A DNA stretch of 64,000 bases from Sipunculus nudus (Eukaryota; Annelida; Sipuncula; Golfingiida; Sipunculidae): positions 47,805,676 through 47,869,675 of the forward strand of contig CM049311.1 of assembly GCA_026874595.1 (NCBI GenBank), given 5' to 3'. Positions within the stretch are counted from its first letter, which is position 1. Every line of letters starts with the position of its first letter. The notes beneath the pieces are model-generated. The model was not told the DNA's origin. It saw only the letters and a program-made list of their open reading frames with translations, and searched no databases. A program made the translations under genes and the position numbers. Below are positions 13,531-27,664 of this stretch, one piece after another.

Positions 13531-14984
13531 ATCGTTTGATTAATAATACAAATGGAAATTCCAGTTTCATAATGTATTAAAAAGATATATAACAGACTGG
13601 CCGATGTTGGACTTACTGACAAATCAGACTGAACTCTCAAAAGGAACAAAGAAGAAGAAGCCATGCATACATACGTCCCCTCCTTGTGTCTAAATAATGA
13701 GCCTAACTCATCAATAAATAACAAGCCGTCTGCTGCTTCCACCGGTGTGGGTGGAACCAATGAAACTTCATAATTAAAGCCGTATTTGAGGTCCATTGGG
13801 CGTGAGTATTGACCATTGCAGGGATTATTAAGCCATGGCAGGGGACCTCTGAACAGTGACGGGATCAAAGGGTGTCGCGCCAAATCAATCCGCTCTCCTT
13901 GATTAAGAGAGGAAGCTTAACCGACCACCGAGAAGAGGGTGGATACAGCCATGCAGGGCAGATCGCGCTTCGTAAGCTGGTATAATCAGCTCTCTGACCT
14001 GCATGGTCTGAGTTCTTACCATGTGCATGTGATGATTGACATTGATCAGTGTTTGATAGTTAATGAGTACCTCCTGAGTCAATAAAGCACCAGGTCTACG
14101 TACTGTTTGATTCATGGCCCCGCGTTTAAAGGATCAATGCTGCACTAGCTCTCCCGTGTGTCGTAATGCTTGTTTCGGCAACATAATCTTGTAATATAGA
14201 AGCCTTCTTGTCACAACAGTACTCGCCAGGAAAAAAATCCCTTACCACAAATATATTATGGTTTGTAAGTTAATATAATATCATGATTTATATGTTGTCG
14301 TGTCCTATATTAGGATTGAGACATATATACTTACTATCATTGTTAACATTATTTGAAAAAGTCTTTAGTTTTTTACGCTGATTGTACACCCATATACCCA
14401 TATACGTGTATATATATGCGTAGTGTTTGACTTTTTATCCTTGTATTGGTTATAGTGTTTGACTTTTTATCCTTCTCATTTTGCATGGAGCATACCGTAT
14501 ATGTTTGATTGTGGCTGTCCGCCCAGGCACACCGATATAGATTACTGGATAGATTTCATCAAGCGCGTTATTGTTAAATCCACTTCATTTCGAAGGACCC
14601 AGTCTTGTGAATGAAAATGTCTACACGCCCTGTCCTATACATTCAAAATTGTCACGAAATTCAACTACGCTGATTGCACAGTGACTCGGAAATAGAACAA
14701 TCACTGATGACGTCACACATAAAAGTTGCATTCTTACGGATATTTTTTTTACATTTTTGCTCTGCAGTTATACATCGAAGAATGTGTTTGTTGACTCCTT
14801 TTTATAGCTAGGACATATATCCGTAGACTGATTATATTTGTAAATGAGACATTTGATCAGGGCTATTTCTCGGAGTGGTAATATTTTGATCTGTCTTGAT
14901 GTAATTTAGACCCATGGAGTATCTACATTCGTTAAGAGATAATATATATACACATAGTAGTGTTTTTCATAATCCCTTAAAATT
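13531..14984. other. Non-coding sequence, no gene recognised
   Basis: No exon with plausible splice sites or family motif was seen. The phrase GTGTTTGACTTTTTATCCTT occurs twice, at about 14422 and 14455, as a 33 bp tandem pair. Confidence 0.4.
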
Positions 14985-15222
14985 TGCGCAGAATTTGGAC
15001 AGTCGGATGGTAAAACCGTCGCTCTCTCCGCTGGCGACCCGGGTTCGATCCCCGACGTACGTGGCTATGAGGGTGAGTTGTCAGGTCGGTGTTTTTCTCC
15101 GGGTCCTCTGGTTTCTCCACCTCCAAAGATAACCAAAATGGCACCATTCGTGTCATGGAGAGTGTCATGTATTAGTTATTATAGCTAGTTGTACAATTGC
15201 GGTAAAATAAATAAAGTTTATA
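14985..15222 (+). mobile_element. tRNA-derived SINE, family S, copy 1
   Basis: A box-B sequence GGTTCGATCCC lies at 15042-15052, preceded by a degenerate tRNA-like head (GATGGTAAAACCGTCGC). A central domain with CTCCGGGTCCTCTGGTTTC follows. The tail TTATTATAGCTAGTTGTAC then AATAAATAAAG is shared with the copies at 42190, 53333 and 59367. The family lacks coding capacity and would depend on a LINE for movement. The central domain resembles the CCGGTTTCCTCC-type cores of known lophotrochozoan SINEs, from memory. Confidence 0.8.
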
Positions 15223-15314
15223 TAATCCCATGGGATATCCGGGTCAGCACCATTATTTCATAGTCGTCCCTGGATGTACCGCTTCCTACATTTCTATGCA
15301 GTTTCGCTTCCATA

Positions 15315-15432
15315 GATATGGCGTAATCCTTCTAACAGACAATAGTGATTGCATAATCCTGCTAACAGACAATAGTTCTTGCGTAATCCAGGTAACATAC
15401 AATAGTAAATGCATGATCCAGGTAACAGACAT
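15315..15432 (+). repeat. Short tandem repeat, about 32 bp period
   Basis: About 3.5 copies of a unit that reads roughly GCGTAATCCTGCTAACAGAC then AATAGT. The copies differ by a few bases each. The frame translates as a periodic peptide, which I do not take as a gene. Confidence 0.8.
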
Positions 15433-15589
15433 CAAACACGAATGAAAACATAGCCACCTCGGTGGAGGCGAAGGGGAAAAAAACAGCTCGTTCCTGGACG
15501 AGAACACAGTCAGTGCTAAAGTGGTTTCTCAGTGGGCCTGGCCGTTGCCATAATCTATTTTGTCATACATGCCCCCAGGCACCAGTGTT

Positions 15590-15905
15590 ATGGTGTATGA
15601 TATTATGATCAGGGTGGCATATAATGCTCGCCGTCTTTCATCGGGCAGGCTCTAATTTACATTGGCGGAGCATGCATGAATGAACAGCCATAGAGCTGTC
15701 ATGTTCATGTGGACCTTGACACAAAAGCACCCTGCCCTCTACTCCTCTAGACATAATAAGATTCCATTCTCTACCGTGTCTCCCCACGCGAGCGGCATCT
15801 TAACGTCGATGGCAAGAGCCTGACAAGGGTCCCCCTGACAGCATGTGACGTAATCAGACGCCCAACCTGCTTCCGGCACACTGCAGTCACGGAAAATGCC
15901 CTTTA
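15590..15905. promoter_or_regulatory. Possible regulatory element (repeat-poor, balanced composition)
   Basis: The stretch is free of simple repeats and unusually balanced for this AT-rich window. It has a CRE-like half site (GTGACGTAATC at about 15845). No coding frame of note crosses it. This is only a candidate, proposed from composition. Confidence 0.18.
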
Positions 15906-16487
15906 ACTCTTGGCTCGCCTTAAAAATAACCTAAGCCTTGGTGTGACTTATATTCATGTATATACACGATGAAAGTATAATTATAGAAGCCTGGAAGTTT
16001 ATGTTTATTCAGTTTTAAGTCAGAGGTTGGTATCATGGTGGTATTGTGAAGCAGTATAACCTGGATCTATGTGAGGGGGTTGAGTTGTCATTTATTTACT
16101 TCCATTTTTTGCAAACGTTTGCTGGTGGTTTCCATTCCAGGCTTATAAGGATCTTGCTGGTCGAACGATAGACGTCATCAATTCAGAAATTTAAAGCACG
16201 TCCAGAGTTATTATTCCTTGTGGTTCCCTTTTTTCTCTCTGAAAACAACCCACCATCCATTTTTCAACTCATGATACCATGGCGGTTTATAAGTATTAAA
16301 GCGTCCTTCAGTATTCTTGTGTGGGTCTACAGAAGCGTATGCACTGGCCGCCATCGTGATTCAAAACAACTTCAGTTTTTACATAATCGTTATCATGTAT
16401 CCCACATTTTGTGGGTTTGGTGGAAACAAGCCGTAAACTATTAAATTTAATATATTATATTTGTGCTGAGTGAACTTAGTAGAGTCG

Positions 16488-16488
<1 letters not shown>

Positions 16489-16562
<74 letters not shown>

Positions 16563-16579
16563 TATGTGTGTGTGTGTAT
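16489..16579. repeat. (TA)n(TG)n microsatellite
   Basis: A compound run of TA then TG, with a TTTGTATG interruption near 16558. It accounts for the four overlapping Tyr-Ile, Cys-Val and Thr-His open frames here. Confidence 0.95.
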
Positions 16580-18034
16580 ACTGCACAGCAAGGGCCGTCC
16601 ACCCTATTGCTGTACAGGACCTTATCATTTAACAATACATTTAATAATACAGTTTGTTGTTAGAAAGTTTACAAATCTATATTGACGGTTCTTCTGGATA
16701 AAATTGTAAAGAGGAAATAATCAGGAGCAATATTATGCCTATCCTGTAACACTATCAGTTCAGTTTTGCTTTATGCAAAAGTTTCCGAGCAAAACTATCC
16801 AAACACATGGTCTTAGTACCGCCCCACCAGCTTGTTAGGGTTCTGCGTGTGAGTAAACACGGTCCACGTGTGTCTGTTTGCCACCTGTTTACTATAAGAA
16901 TTCCGATTTTGTACATGCGCGACATACCCCTCACATCAGTAATCCAAACTAGTTCATACATGGACCTTCAATTCCTGTGATATATCTCTACTGGATGGAC
17001 ATTACGGTCCATGGACCGAAAGTAAATTCATTGTAGTATCTATCGAAACAGATGTGTGTGATAGGCCCAGGGGCCTCATTTGAAATTATACACAGGGTGT
17101 ATCGGGTCCCTAATCCAAAACAAAACGCGATGTTTCAGCAAGCAGGAACATGTATTACATTCTGGGGCGAAAGCAGTCAGGGCATCTCTAATTGTGGCTC
17201 AAGCATGAACGTTTGTGAAACACGGGACGTAAGCCTGAAAAGAAGACGGACAACGTAAGTGGCGTTCCCGACATGACATTGACTCCAGCGATCGCGCCCG
17301 GTCCATCTTTTTAACGGTCGTGCACAGGAGTAAGCCAACGGTTTCAGGGCAGTATTTTGGCTGGTACGATTTTATTTCAGAGAGAAGACTCTTTTCGTGT
17401 TAATTTAACATGCTTAGTTCGTGATTAGGTCCTCTTAAGTGACAGTGTACTTGTAAGTCAATGGGGTTGTGAGAAATGACGAAAATATTGTTCATCGAGA
17501 TTTACCGAACGGTTCTCGACACTGGAAGGCATGCCACTCTGACGTCTAGATGCTAGTATAATATGTCAAAGGGGAAAATATCAGAGGCTTCTGTGTAAAA
17601 GTTGCTAAATAGGAACGCATGCTTTCGACTTTTTTATACACATATACCGGGAATTAATTTCTTGTTGGCCATAACTGGTCTTGAGCTGTTAAACGCCTCA
17701 CAATAAGATCTCGAAATTGCATCCAGCATGGAAATGATTGTGCAGTAAAATGTGCCATAAAAACTGTCATACATGTCAAAGAAATATGAAGGCTGTGGAT
17801 GTGTGGCACTTTCATTTATATGTGCATGCAAGCAGGAAACATGTATATTGTGTCACGATATCTTTAGCACACCTGAGGCTTGGTGTTTTATCGCATTTTG
17901 ACACGTTATGACTGCCTATAATTAATTATTCAAATACCATGTTGGAGGGTAATTATATATCATGAAATAGAAAATGCAGAAAAGACACGGAATGAGTTGC
18001 AGACAGAGGTCGAAGGAGTATTTCCAATCAGGCG
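16580..18034. other. Non-coding sequence, no gene recognised
   Basis: No exon-like block, tRNA or clear repeat was seen. Confidence 0.4.
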
Positions 18035-18500
18035 GGAAAATTCATTATAAAAATGACGTCACAAGTACTGGACTTTCCGCTCCGAAGGTGTAGGGACTCC
18101 CGCCACCTTTGCAGACGCCCAAATCCGCCGAGATGAATTAAACACTAAAAGCTCACGACTATTGATCACGGGGGTAAATAAATCTGCCCCACCTGGCGTT
18201 TCTGTCGGCAGTAGTCCGGGATGAAATCTATAAATCAAATGACACGACTTGAGCCTTTATTTGTGTAACAAAAATTATATTACAACGGCCATTCACCGAG
18301 TGATAAAGCCATAAAGAGAGTCCAAGCGTGAAACTATTATTACACCGTGAGCTGTTCTCTTTAATTGGAATATCCCTCGCGTATTAACGCTGAGTGGGGG
18401 AGGACATATGAAACACTTGCTGCGGCCACCCGTTGGGAGCGGTTGTGTCGAGAGACAGCTGGCCGCGGAAGTTTGTAAGAGTGTCAACAAAACTTTCATT
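18035..18500. promoter_or_regulatory. Possible regulatory element
   Basis: A repeat-poor, GC-balanced block holding a full CRE-type palindrome TGACGTCA (about 18054), CCACCTGGCG, and several AATTAAA and TAATAA cores. It lies some 23 kb upstream of the only gene in the window. The functional call is inference only. Confidence 0.2.
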
Positions 18501-21500
18501 ATTTAATTGACCGGGAGACTAAACGCATGTTAACCACCACCTAAGCGCAGATGTTGCTGAATAAAGTGCAAACATGGCCACGTTTGACCTCACAATCACA
18601 GGTAAAGAGGGTCACCCGCACTCCAGTTGGGGCAGGTTATCTACTGATAACTACCGAAGCCTGGTTGTTTGCACTTGGTCTGAACGCTGCAGGAAACGTT
18701 TGACTAAGCTGCAGTATCAAATAAAAAACTCTTATTGAATAGTAGACGTTATTACGGACCCATGGCGTCCCCACTCCATCATGCGAACGAAAGGAAAGAA
18801 ATTGTAGAATCAACATGTTATTGGATTTCAAACAAAGATGAGATGCATATTACTTGTGCGATTTCAAGTGCAGAAATACACATGCGCCTAATGAAAATGA
18901 ATAAAAAGTAAAATCAGGACCCTGACAGTTCATGTTCACTTTTTGTATCAACAAAGGAACTGATAAATGGAGGAAACTGACGTGCTGTCTTGGAATACAA
19001 GTTCTTCCAAATAATGTATTATCGAGACTATAGACGGAATATTGCATTGAAGGTAAACAAATAAAAGTGTGACACGTATTTGTAATGTTGAGATATTTAC
19101 ATTGTAGCATATAATTTGCTGACGTTTTCACCAAATCATTGTTTGACATGGGGAAAACTCAAAATAATTGTACCGGGGGGGGGGGGGGGGGGTGATGTTT
19201 TCGTTATATATTATAGTATTGAACACAAAAATAAGAAGGCTGTCTATTATATTATTTCGCGTCATATATTAAGGTGTAATATTATGGCATGTTATCGGCA
19301 ACTTCCGCAAGAGTCTTTATCCATGTCACTACATTCTAAAGAAAATATCATCTTATAAACTCTCTGGGTGACACTGTGATCATCACAGTGTTCATACGGA
19401 ATTCGACTAAAGCAAATTCACAGCGATAAAAGCCACAGCCGTGCAGACGTTAACGCCACAGTGTGCATAATACCGGTAAGCTTCATCAGTATCCGTGGAA
19501 AATGGCCTGTCACGATGATCCTAAGAGGAAGTACTTTACTGAAAATACAGCCGGACATGCTGTGAATTGTCACTAAGTGTTGTTATTAATCCCAGCTTCT
19601 TATGGGTACTCATGGTACCCTTTTCCGTAGCTGTTCATGTTTTATCGACTGGATTGTTTTAACGTACACCCGCAGTGCGTTTTCACACAGAAGCCAATCC
19701 GTCCCTATTTCAGTCAGAACTGAACCCCGGTTTTTTATTCCTCGGGAATGGGTTGGGACACGGCAAGCTTGACCCGGGGGCGATACCGATCAGGCCTGAT
19801 ATAACCTGTGTATTAACCGGCGGCGTTACGGACCAGGCATATTCAACGTTGTATCGTGTATGAAGTATCTGTATTTATTATTGTTTAAGAATATATCCGT
19901 ATAGCTGTATCTTGAAGCTTTATTAGACAATGCCTGTTGAATGATGGTGATAGTAAACATTAGACTTAAACACTTAAATGAAAGGCCCTGAGGTGTCTGA
20001 GCTTTACCGAGACTCTTCTAGGCTTCCCTGTTTCCTGATAGGACTTTCAAGATAATTATTATTTCAAACATCCCAAGGCATTCAAATTCGCTTGGCGTGA
20101 AGCGAAGTAGACTTTATTTATTTGTTGACTAGAGTGGCACTCATTAAAGCAGATGCTACACCGTAAAACATGCCTATACTGGATCCGCAACTTTATCACG
20201 CACTCAGCTTTTAATTAAACCATGTATTCTTTGACAAGAAAGGCCCGTGTTCTGAGAGTGGCATTGTTTATTGAATGGGCCCTACGGTTCTGGATTTTAG
20301 AGTCCTGCACCGACCTACAAAGAATCTAAACTCATATCTTTAACATATGTTAAAATCATATGTTTAACATTTATGTTCATGAATGCCCTATACAAATAAT
20401 GAACTTTTTCCTATAAGCACTGTTGAGTGTTGAAATAACTTTCATGTGCTGTATGTATATGGATTTAAGCTATTAAAGTCTGAAATTTGAAAGCAACATA
20501 TATATTCAGATGTGTAATAAATTCCAATGTATACAATTATAAACTTTAAAAAATATATTATAAAAATATAAAGATCTAATTGAAACTTCATATATAATTT
20601 TCCTGCCTCAGGAGGTATGAGGTATATTGCAATTGTATACATTTTATAAATAAAAACTATATATTCAGTAATATATATTATAAAACAAAATAGATCTAAT
20701 TGAACAAATATGTGAACTGCTGAACTGTCAACAATTTATCAAAAAGCCAACCAATGATCATGGTTATAGTATACCTATGGTATATCTTATGTTCACAAAC
20801 TGCTCACATGCTTTAATTTCAACGTCATTAAACACATGGTCAGGTCACAAAAAGATTTTTGCAACAATTTCTTACTCATCAATACAAACGAATCATATCA
20901 ACCAACCATGGCCTATATTACCTCTTCCTCGCAGACTTTATCTCCATTTGATATTATTTTATTTTGAATTTTACTTTCAAGGTCAACTTCAGCTGAGCAG
21001 AGTGACCCATGGGTTCCTTATTATACATTTGTAGTAGCATAAGACATAGGCTGTGTGGTTCGATCATTGATCTATGCTTCTTGCAACCTGTTTGTACACA
21101 GCTGCATTAAAGACGCACCTGAACTTGAGTTAAGATTTCGCATCGAAATATTGGGGCTGCCGCCTCGCAGTGACTGAACCGTAAATAATCGAGAAAAAAT
21201 GGCCACGTAAAACGAGGTCACTAAGTGCAAATGTTGTGCAAATCACTGGGACCGTAGCGTCAGGTGATTTATGAGGCGGCAGCCCTTGAACCATTATAAT
21301 CAGCAGAGGTGGCTGGCCGGGAAGTCCTCTGCAGCCTTTGGCCTGTGTGTGATTCATTCACTGGAAGGAAGAGAGTTCCTGAGTTATTCACTTGTCATGC
21401 AGATGGTTTCCGTATCCTCTCGCAGTGCTTCAGTCAAACATAATGTCCATACCCTGGTATAAATCAACCTGTTCTGCAGGCAGTATATTTGAAGACGTGT

Positions 21501-21689
21501 ATAAAAGGTGCGCAGTAAATATTGACGGAGGACAGTGTTTTATCTCATGCAGTGCCCGCTGATTCTCTAAAGAATCGACTCCAGATGCTGTATGACCTCT
21601 GTAGAATATATTGTAGCTTTTTACCTTAAACTTATCCATTTGAATGTGAGCGTATTTTCATCATTTTTAGCAGCACGGCTACTACTCTT
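18501..21689. other. Non-coding sequence, no gene recognised
   Basis: Contains a G homopolymer at about 19175-19191. Near 20505-20710 an AT-rich phrase (ATATATTCAG ... TATATTATAAAA ... AGATCTAATTGAA) occurs twice. No coding exon was recognised. Confidence 0.4.
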
Positions 21690-22640
21690 ATTCAGTTAAA
21701 GGTCGAAATTTGCTCCCATATGGAGCCGGAACGAAGTGGGAGCAAAATTATTTAATAAGAATATACAGCTTCATATTCTCAGACCTTTTAGATCTTTTAG
21801 ATCAATAATTTTAATAATTAATGATTTCTATAGATAAATCAAGTATAATAAGTTGAATGCAGGTCCAGAGACACTACCAGAATCTTCTTTTAAACTTCCA
21901 GAATCTTCTCTGAAAGAATGAGAATTCCAATTCTTTAAAAATGGGAATTCTGTCTTTGCCAGGAACAACAGAAATTCTTATATTTTCCTCTAGTACTATT
22001 ATGAATAAATTGTACTATGATATCCTTTTATAGGTAGGGAAAGATCGTAAATATTAATGAGCACTTAATATAAACAGCACATAATATCACTCATTGCATT
22101 TAGTATCAGGCATAACCATGCCTTAGCTTTTTCAGTGGAATGTGTGATAATCTGTGTCAAGATAATCTGCATTTACTGATACTTAAATGTCGGAACAAAT
22201 AAGGACTTCGATGATATAATACGTATCCCAGCTTGTGGAAGTACACTTCTTATTTTATTCACATGACTGGATTTGTTTGTGTAGTTTCATATTCTTAACT
22301 GAATTTACGGTTCAGAATTAATGTGAAAGATAGATTCTTTTTAAGATTATTTTTAAGAAAGAATCCAGAAGCACAAAAATTTTAATGGTAAATATTAGTT
22401 ACAAGTTTGCATGAAACGATTCCTGTTCTTCTCGGGAGAAATGAGAATTCTTATGTTTTACAGTTTTGAATTTCAAAATTATAGTTTGACATTTCTCAGT
22501 CCTCCCTGGGGGGACAGGAACTGAATTCTCCATTTTTTTCCGGGAAAAACAGGAATCAGTTCATGCCATATCCTGATTATCATTTTTCCCCGGGAAAACT
22601 TGATATTCTAATTCTTCCTAACAGATTCGCATTCTACCCC
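21690..22640. repeat. AT-rich degenerate GAATTC/CGGGAA-rich region
   Basis: Many imperfect repeats of AGAATTCT, GGGAATTC and the palindrome-like TTTTTCCGGGAAAAA recur through the block. The texture suggests an old decayed repeat. A local inverted pair GCTCCCATATGGAGC sits at 21713-21727. No gene was seen. Confidence 0.35.
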
Positions 22641-22643
22641 GAC

Positions 22644-22716
<73 letters not shown>
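22644..22716. repeat. (TG)n(TA)n microsatellite
   Basis: A short GT run followed by about 65 bases of pure TA. A further short (TA)n lies at about 22736-22752. Confidence 0.95.
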
Positions 22717-22719
<3 letters not shown>

Positions 22720-22752
22720 GTTTATAAAACAGTTGTATATATATATATATAT

Positions 22753-24159
22753 AATTTAATACTTAAAAAAATAATCATATAATGTGTCAACGACGTCATC
22801 ACATACGGTTTCCCAATGCAGAACACTTCTTTGAAAGGTCGAGATGCACTGCGCATGCGCGGTATAGCTCTCGCTATTTCTAGGAATGAGCAGGCGTTCC
22901 GAAAATCAATACTTCATGGCCTGCTCCGTGTGGACTAAACCCAGGCTCATATTCATGAAGGCATAAGGCTGCTTAAAACGAGTGTAACCTCAAAATAGAT
23001 GCCGCGTTGCCGTTAAGTCCTCTACTCGCCAGTATTGAGCTGTATGCGACATTATTTTGGGTTTGACAGCGGCCATGTGATCGCTCTTTCTACCGCGTGC
23101 ATGGCCGGCCAGCGGCCAAGACCAAAACACTGCAGCTGGCCCTACAGTGATATTGGCAACCCCCTCGGCTGGTTGTTCAGCATGGTCCGGACTTCGGTCG
23201 ACTATCACAGGTATTTGTGTTGATAATTCATTGGAGTTTCCTTAAGGAACATGCCTTTAGGGGCTTCTGTTGGCCTGAAGAGACCCGGTCGGTGTGACGT
23301 CTTATGTGCTTTGTGTTCATTTCGGGCTGTCCGTTATGACGTATGTACATGACGCCAAGCTATGTGAGCAGGAAATCAGACACCTTTCAATTAAATCTTT
23401 CTCTTCCGTATTTTCTCATTTATTCATGCTTTGAATTGTTATGAAGAATAATTTTTATAAAATAGAACTTGATTCCTGTAACGTCACACAGGTATACTTG
23501 TATCCTGTATCGTTGAAACACTGAAAGTAGTCGTTTTTAGAAAATAAATGGTGAAATTGAAAGAAGCTGCCATGTATAGTGTCAAGGTAGAAAGGGAACA
23601 TGTCATCGTATAAAGCTGGGCATATTGGTAGCGGCACATTGAGATATATTGCTCTTGCTAATCCTGTCTGATATTTTTATTTCCCCCCGTCGTCATTTCT
23701 TGTCATGTGTGAAGTCGCTGGATAATTAGCTGTTTATTGATCTCTTTCCGAATCTGTAGCATCACAATGGATTTTGTCTGCCCCGGTGCCTGTCTGCAAA
23801 CTCGTGGAAAAGGTCGGGGGATTTCTTAGACGCAGTCAGTTTCCGCAGTACCTCTCTCCTACAGATACATTGTCTTCAACTGAGCACTCTGTGTAAAATC
23901 GGAAGAGAAACCTGGGTCTTTATATAGATGCTGCTAGGCCCACATAAAAACCCAAATACTTATAATACTTATACTTGCAGTATACCCACAAACCTACCTC
24001 TGTATACGATCCAGTCCCAGAATATATATGTATGTAGGTATGTATAGTATATATATGTATGAAAGTAGGTCCCGAAATCTATAAATTTCCCTATTAAGGG
24101 CACCTCTCTATTGCAGGCAAAATGTCCGGTCCCATAAGTGTCCTTAATTCGGAGTTTCT
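22753..24159. other. Non-coding sequence, no gene recognised
   Basis: Includes a moderately GC-rich part at about 22840-23220 with open frames on both strands. Neither frame shows splice sites or recognisable motifs. Confidence 0.4.
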
Positions 24160-24201
24160 TCTCTCTCTCTCTCTGTCTGTCTCTGTCTGTCTGTCTGTCT
24201 G

Positions 24202-24271
<70 letters not shown>

Positions 24272-24272
24272 C
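24160..24272. repeat. (CT)n/(CTGT)n/(TA)n compound microsatellite
   Basis: A CT run with CTGT variants passes into pure CT and then pure TA. Confidence 0.95.
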
Positions 24273-24904
24273 ATACATATGCACGGCGCCATGTATTAGT
24301 TGCATAACGTATGTTTTGAGCCTGCGTTTGCAAATTGTGAGTCCACACACATGCATAGCATAATCATTGTGTATAAATTATCATAAAGTTTAGAGTAGGA
24401 GTCGTCACCATGGTTACTGATACTGACTCGAAAGAATGTCAGCAGGGATTGTTTTCAGGAAAATACCGCATACCAAAATGTCAGTCATAAAAAGACATAA
24501 TGAAAATTTAATAGACCCAAATCACGGTCACGTGGGCTGATCATCTGCAAGTTGAACTCACTTTCAGTGGCATGTTATCTTTCGGTTGAAGTCCAAGGAG
24601 GCAGAGGGAAATAACAAGAAAGTATCATCATTTTTTTATTGCAATAATTCCTACTTATAATGGTTACCAAATCCATGAAAATTACCGGATACCTAATAAA
24701 GAGCCCATGCACTTATAATGTAGTATAACATAATACAGCATAATGCTATACAGTGTTGTGTTATACGATGCTTTGCTACGCGAGATTATATATTATATTA
24801 TATTATATTTATCCAGTTGTATATTATATACATATAATATTTTATTTAAAAATGCTAATTCATAATTTGCTGTAGTCTACGTTTTTGAGGTCATATTGCA
24901 GCGT

Positions 24905-26480
24905 TTTTTTTTAATTCAGGTTTTTAGCTCTATAGCTATCACTCTATGTTCTTTGTCCGTCTGTCCGTCTGTTAACCAGGCACAAATCGTTATAGCTGGA
25001 CCTGGAATCTTCTAATTTGACATCCAGGAAGGTTCAATAAAAAATCTCCATTGGAAATATGAAATTAGGTCCCTTTTACCCATACCCTCCGAGCCACTGG
25101 GCTCCTAAGTACCCCTAGAATAATAAAAAAAAATAGATACAACAGCTCCAGTATCTGAATAACTAATGCATTGATCATCATAATTTTTTGCATGTATATT
25201 GATCATGGAATGTTTCATCAGTTCCCGCAGACTGGTGGCGCCAGCTGTATTTTTTCCGGTTTTTTTTTCATTATTTTTGAGGGCGTCAACGAAGCGGTCG
25301 TCCATTAACAGGGCACAGATCGTAATCATTATAAATAGAATCATTAAAGTTGACATCAGGGAAGGTCCATGAAAAATCTCTTTGGAAACCTGAAATTAGG
25401 TCTCTGTTACCCATATTCTCTGAGTTGTGGGGCTCCTAAGCTTATAATTAATGCATTGATCTCCATGATTCTTTGCATGCATATTGATCATGGAGTATTT
25501 TATCATTTACTGAGGACTGATGGCGCCACCTGTATTTTTTCTATTTTTACGCATTTTTTCTCTATTTTTGAGACCTTCAGATGAAACAGTCCGTTGTTAA
25601 CAGGGCACAAGTTGTAACTGTTCAAACTGTAGAAACTTTAAACTGTACATCAAAGGAGGTCCTAGGCCAAACTCCTTGGAAACCTGAATTTAGGTCATGG
25701 TGGCGTATAATTTGTCCGTAATTCTTTCAATGCATATTGATCATGAAGTGTTTCATCATTTCCTGAAGACTGGTGGCGCCACCTTTATTTTTCTAATTTT
25801 TACACATATATATATATTCCATGGTGACACCACGAAATAGGTTAATCATGTTTTTTTTTAAACTTAGTTGACTGAAAGCCATCTGAGCTATAGCGATTCC
25901 CCTTTGTCCGTCGTCTAGCCGTCCGGCCACAGGGCACAAATCGTAACCAGAAAGCTTAGAATTATGACCCTCTGCATCTTGAGAGAACTATAAAGTTCAT
26001 CTCAGAAACCTAAAATTAGGTCACTGTGATCTATATTCTTGGAGTTACGGAGCGTGTTTACACCCCCCCCCCCGAATAATTAAAAAATACACTCTCAATG
26101 CCAGATTCCTAAGGAACGGCTTGATGGATTGTCATCGAATTTTGTGTGCTGATGGGTCTTAATATACCTAAGCTACTGGGCATGAATGGAGGCGCCACCT
26201 GCAGTATTTTTTAGTTTTTACCTGTATTTTTGAGAACACTAGGTATGGTAACAAGGCACAAATTGTAATAGATAAGGCTAGAAACATGAACCTCTGCATC
26301 CTGAGAGGTTTCCTAAAGTTCTAATCTAATCAGAAACCAGAAATTAGGTCTGTTAACTAGGCACAAATGTAATTGTAAAGGCTTGAATCATGAACCAGTG
26401 GATCCTGAGAGATCCTCAGAAGATCTTGTTGGAAACCTGAAATTATGTCACTATGATCTATATTCCCTTGAATTACTAGG
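24905..26480 (+). repeat. Tandem array of diverged units of about 290-335 bp
   Basis: The phrase GGGCACAAATCGTAA, with variants, recurs at about 24979, 25311, 25603, 25932, 26253 and 26359. Each is followed by a GAAACCTGAAATTAGGTC-like phrase. Most units also contain GATGGCGCCACCTG, AATAATTAAAAAATA and GCATATTGATCATGGA. The unit starts with a TAGCTCTATAGC and CTTTGTCCGTC block. A related unit stands alone at 39010-39260. The last interval is short (about 107 bp), showing internal deletion. No coding potential was seen. Confidence 0.85.
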
Positions 26481-27664
26481 TGTTTTTAGCACCCCTTAAA
26501 TAATGTAACAAGTATATACAAGTTACCAGATTTCTCAGTAAAGGCTGGATGGCTTGTTATTAAATTTGGTGTGCTTATGGGTATTGATGAACTTAAGCTA
26601 ATATGCTTGAATGATGATGCCTCCTGAACTGTCTTAATTAGTTGCCTGTGCAAGAACATATTGCAACATATCAGTCGGCTGAGCGTCATGACACATGGGT
26701 CACTTGTTTCAAATAAATGTTTGCATCGGATCGTATTAGTGTCATGAAAAGTTCACCTGGCACAGGTCAAAACAAGTTATTGCACCGATAACTGAGCGAA
26801 GAGTCGCCCATGTATTCTCAGGAAATGAACCCCATTAACCAAGTACAGGCGCTCCCTGTCTGTATAGAATCTACCAAAGGTCGCTATATGTAAAGTTCCC
26901 GGGTATAGTGTGACGCCCACATATCCCGGTACCCTGGGCCAGACCAAGTCAGGCCTGGAAGTCAGGAGACACACGAACATGAAGGGAATAATATTATACA
27001 CTAAACACACGAGGGGTTTCGAGGGTATGTATAATAATAATATTAACAATAACAGTAATAATATGTATGATGATACAAATGTGACTATGTGAATTATAAA
27101 AAAGTTGCAGTGAATACAGTAGCAGGTATTTTGATTAATTTCTTTATAATCATAAATATTTTTGTTTATCTAAATAAATCAGTATAAAGCACAATATCTG
27201 GCTCTAGTTAATGCATGTTTTTTTTGCTTTATGAGCATGCTGGTAGCGGACACATTTCTCAGAATAAAAAGAATTGCCAATTTAAATACAATGTAAATAC
27301 AATTAATGATTTTTATTACCTTTCCGAATTCATCAGTTTACAATTATTAAACATGCTTTTGATCTGCAAGTAATCAGTTATAGCTGCGAAAACCCTATTC
27401 ATTTCTATCGATTGTAATTATATAACAACACTTAGTGTTCACCACTGTCTCGTATTTAGACGACTGTTATATTACATGTTTCTGGTTCAATACCGATTAC
27501 CCGCATATAATCAGCCTGTGTCAGGTAAATGCCAAACACCACTTTCGCTCTCATTTCTGCACTCTTCGACCTTAAACATATGTACCAGATGGCCCGCATA
27601 TCAAACAAACACACCTATTGGAATGTAGTAGTATATTTCAAGCAAGTAGGCGTACATACGTGTT
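26481..27664. other. Non-coding sequence, no gene recognised
   Basis: AT-rich, with a short AATAAT run near 27027-27065. No exon or repeat family was recognised. Confidence 0.4.

Noticed and set aside
13371-13883. 170-codon minus-strand open frame
   Set aside because: Its C-terminal third lies in a MITE-like repeat, the rest has no motif or splice context, and composition matches non-coding surroundings.
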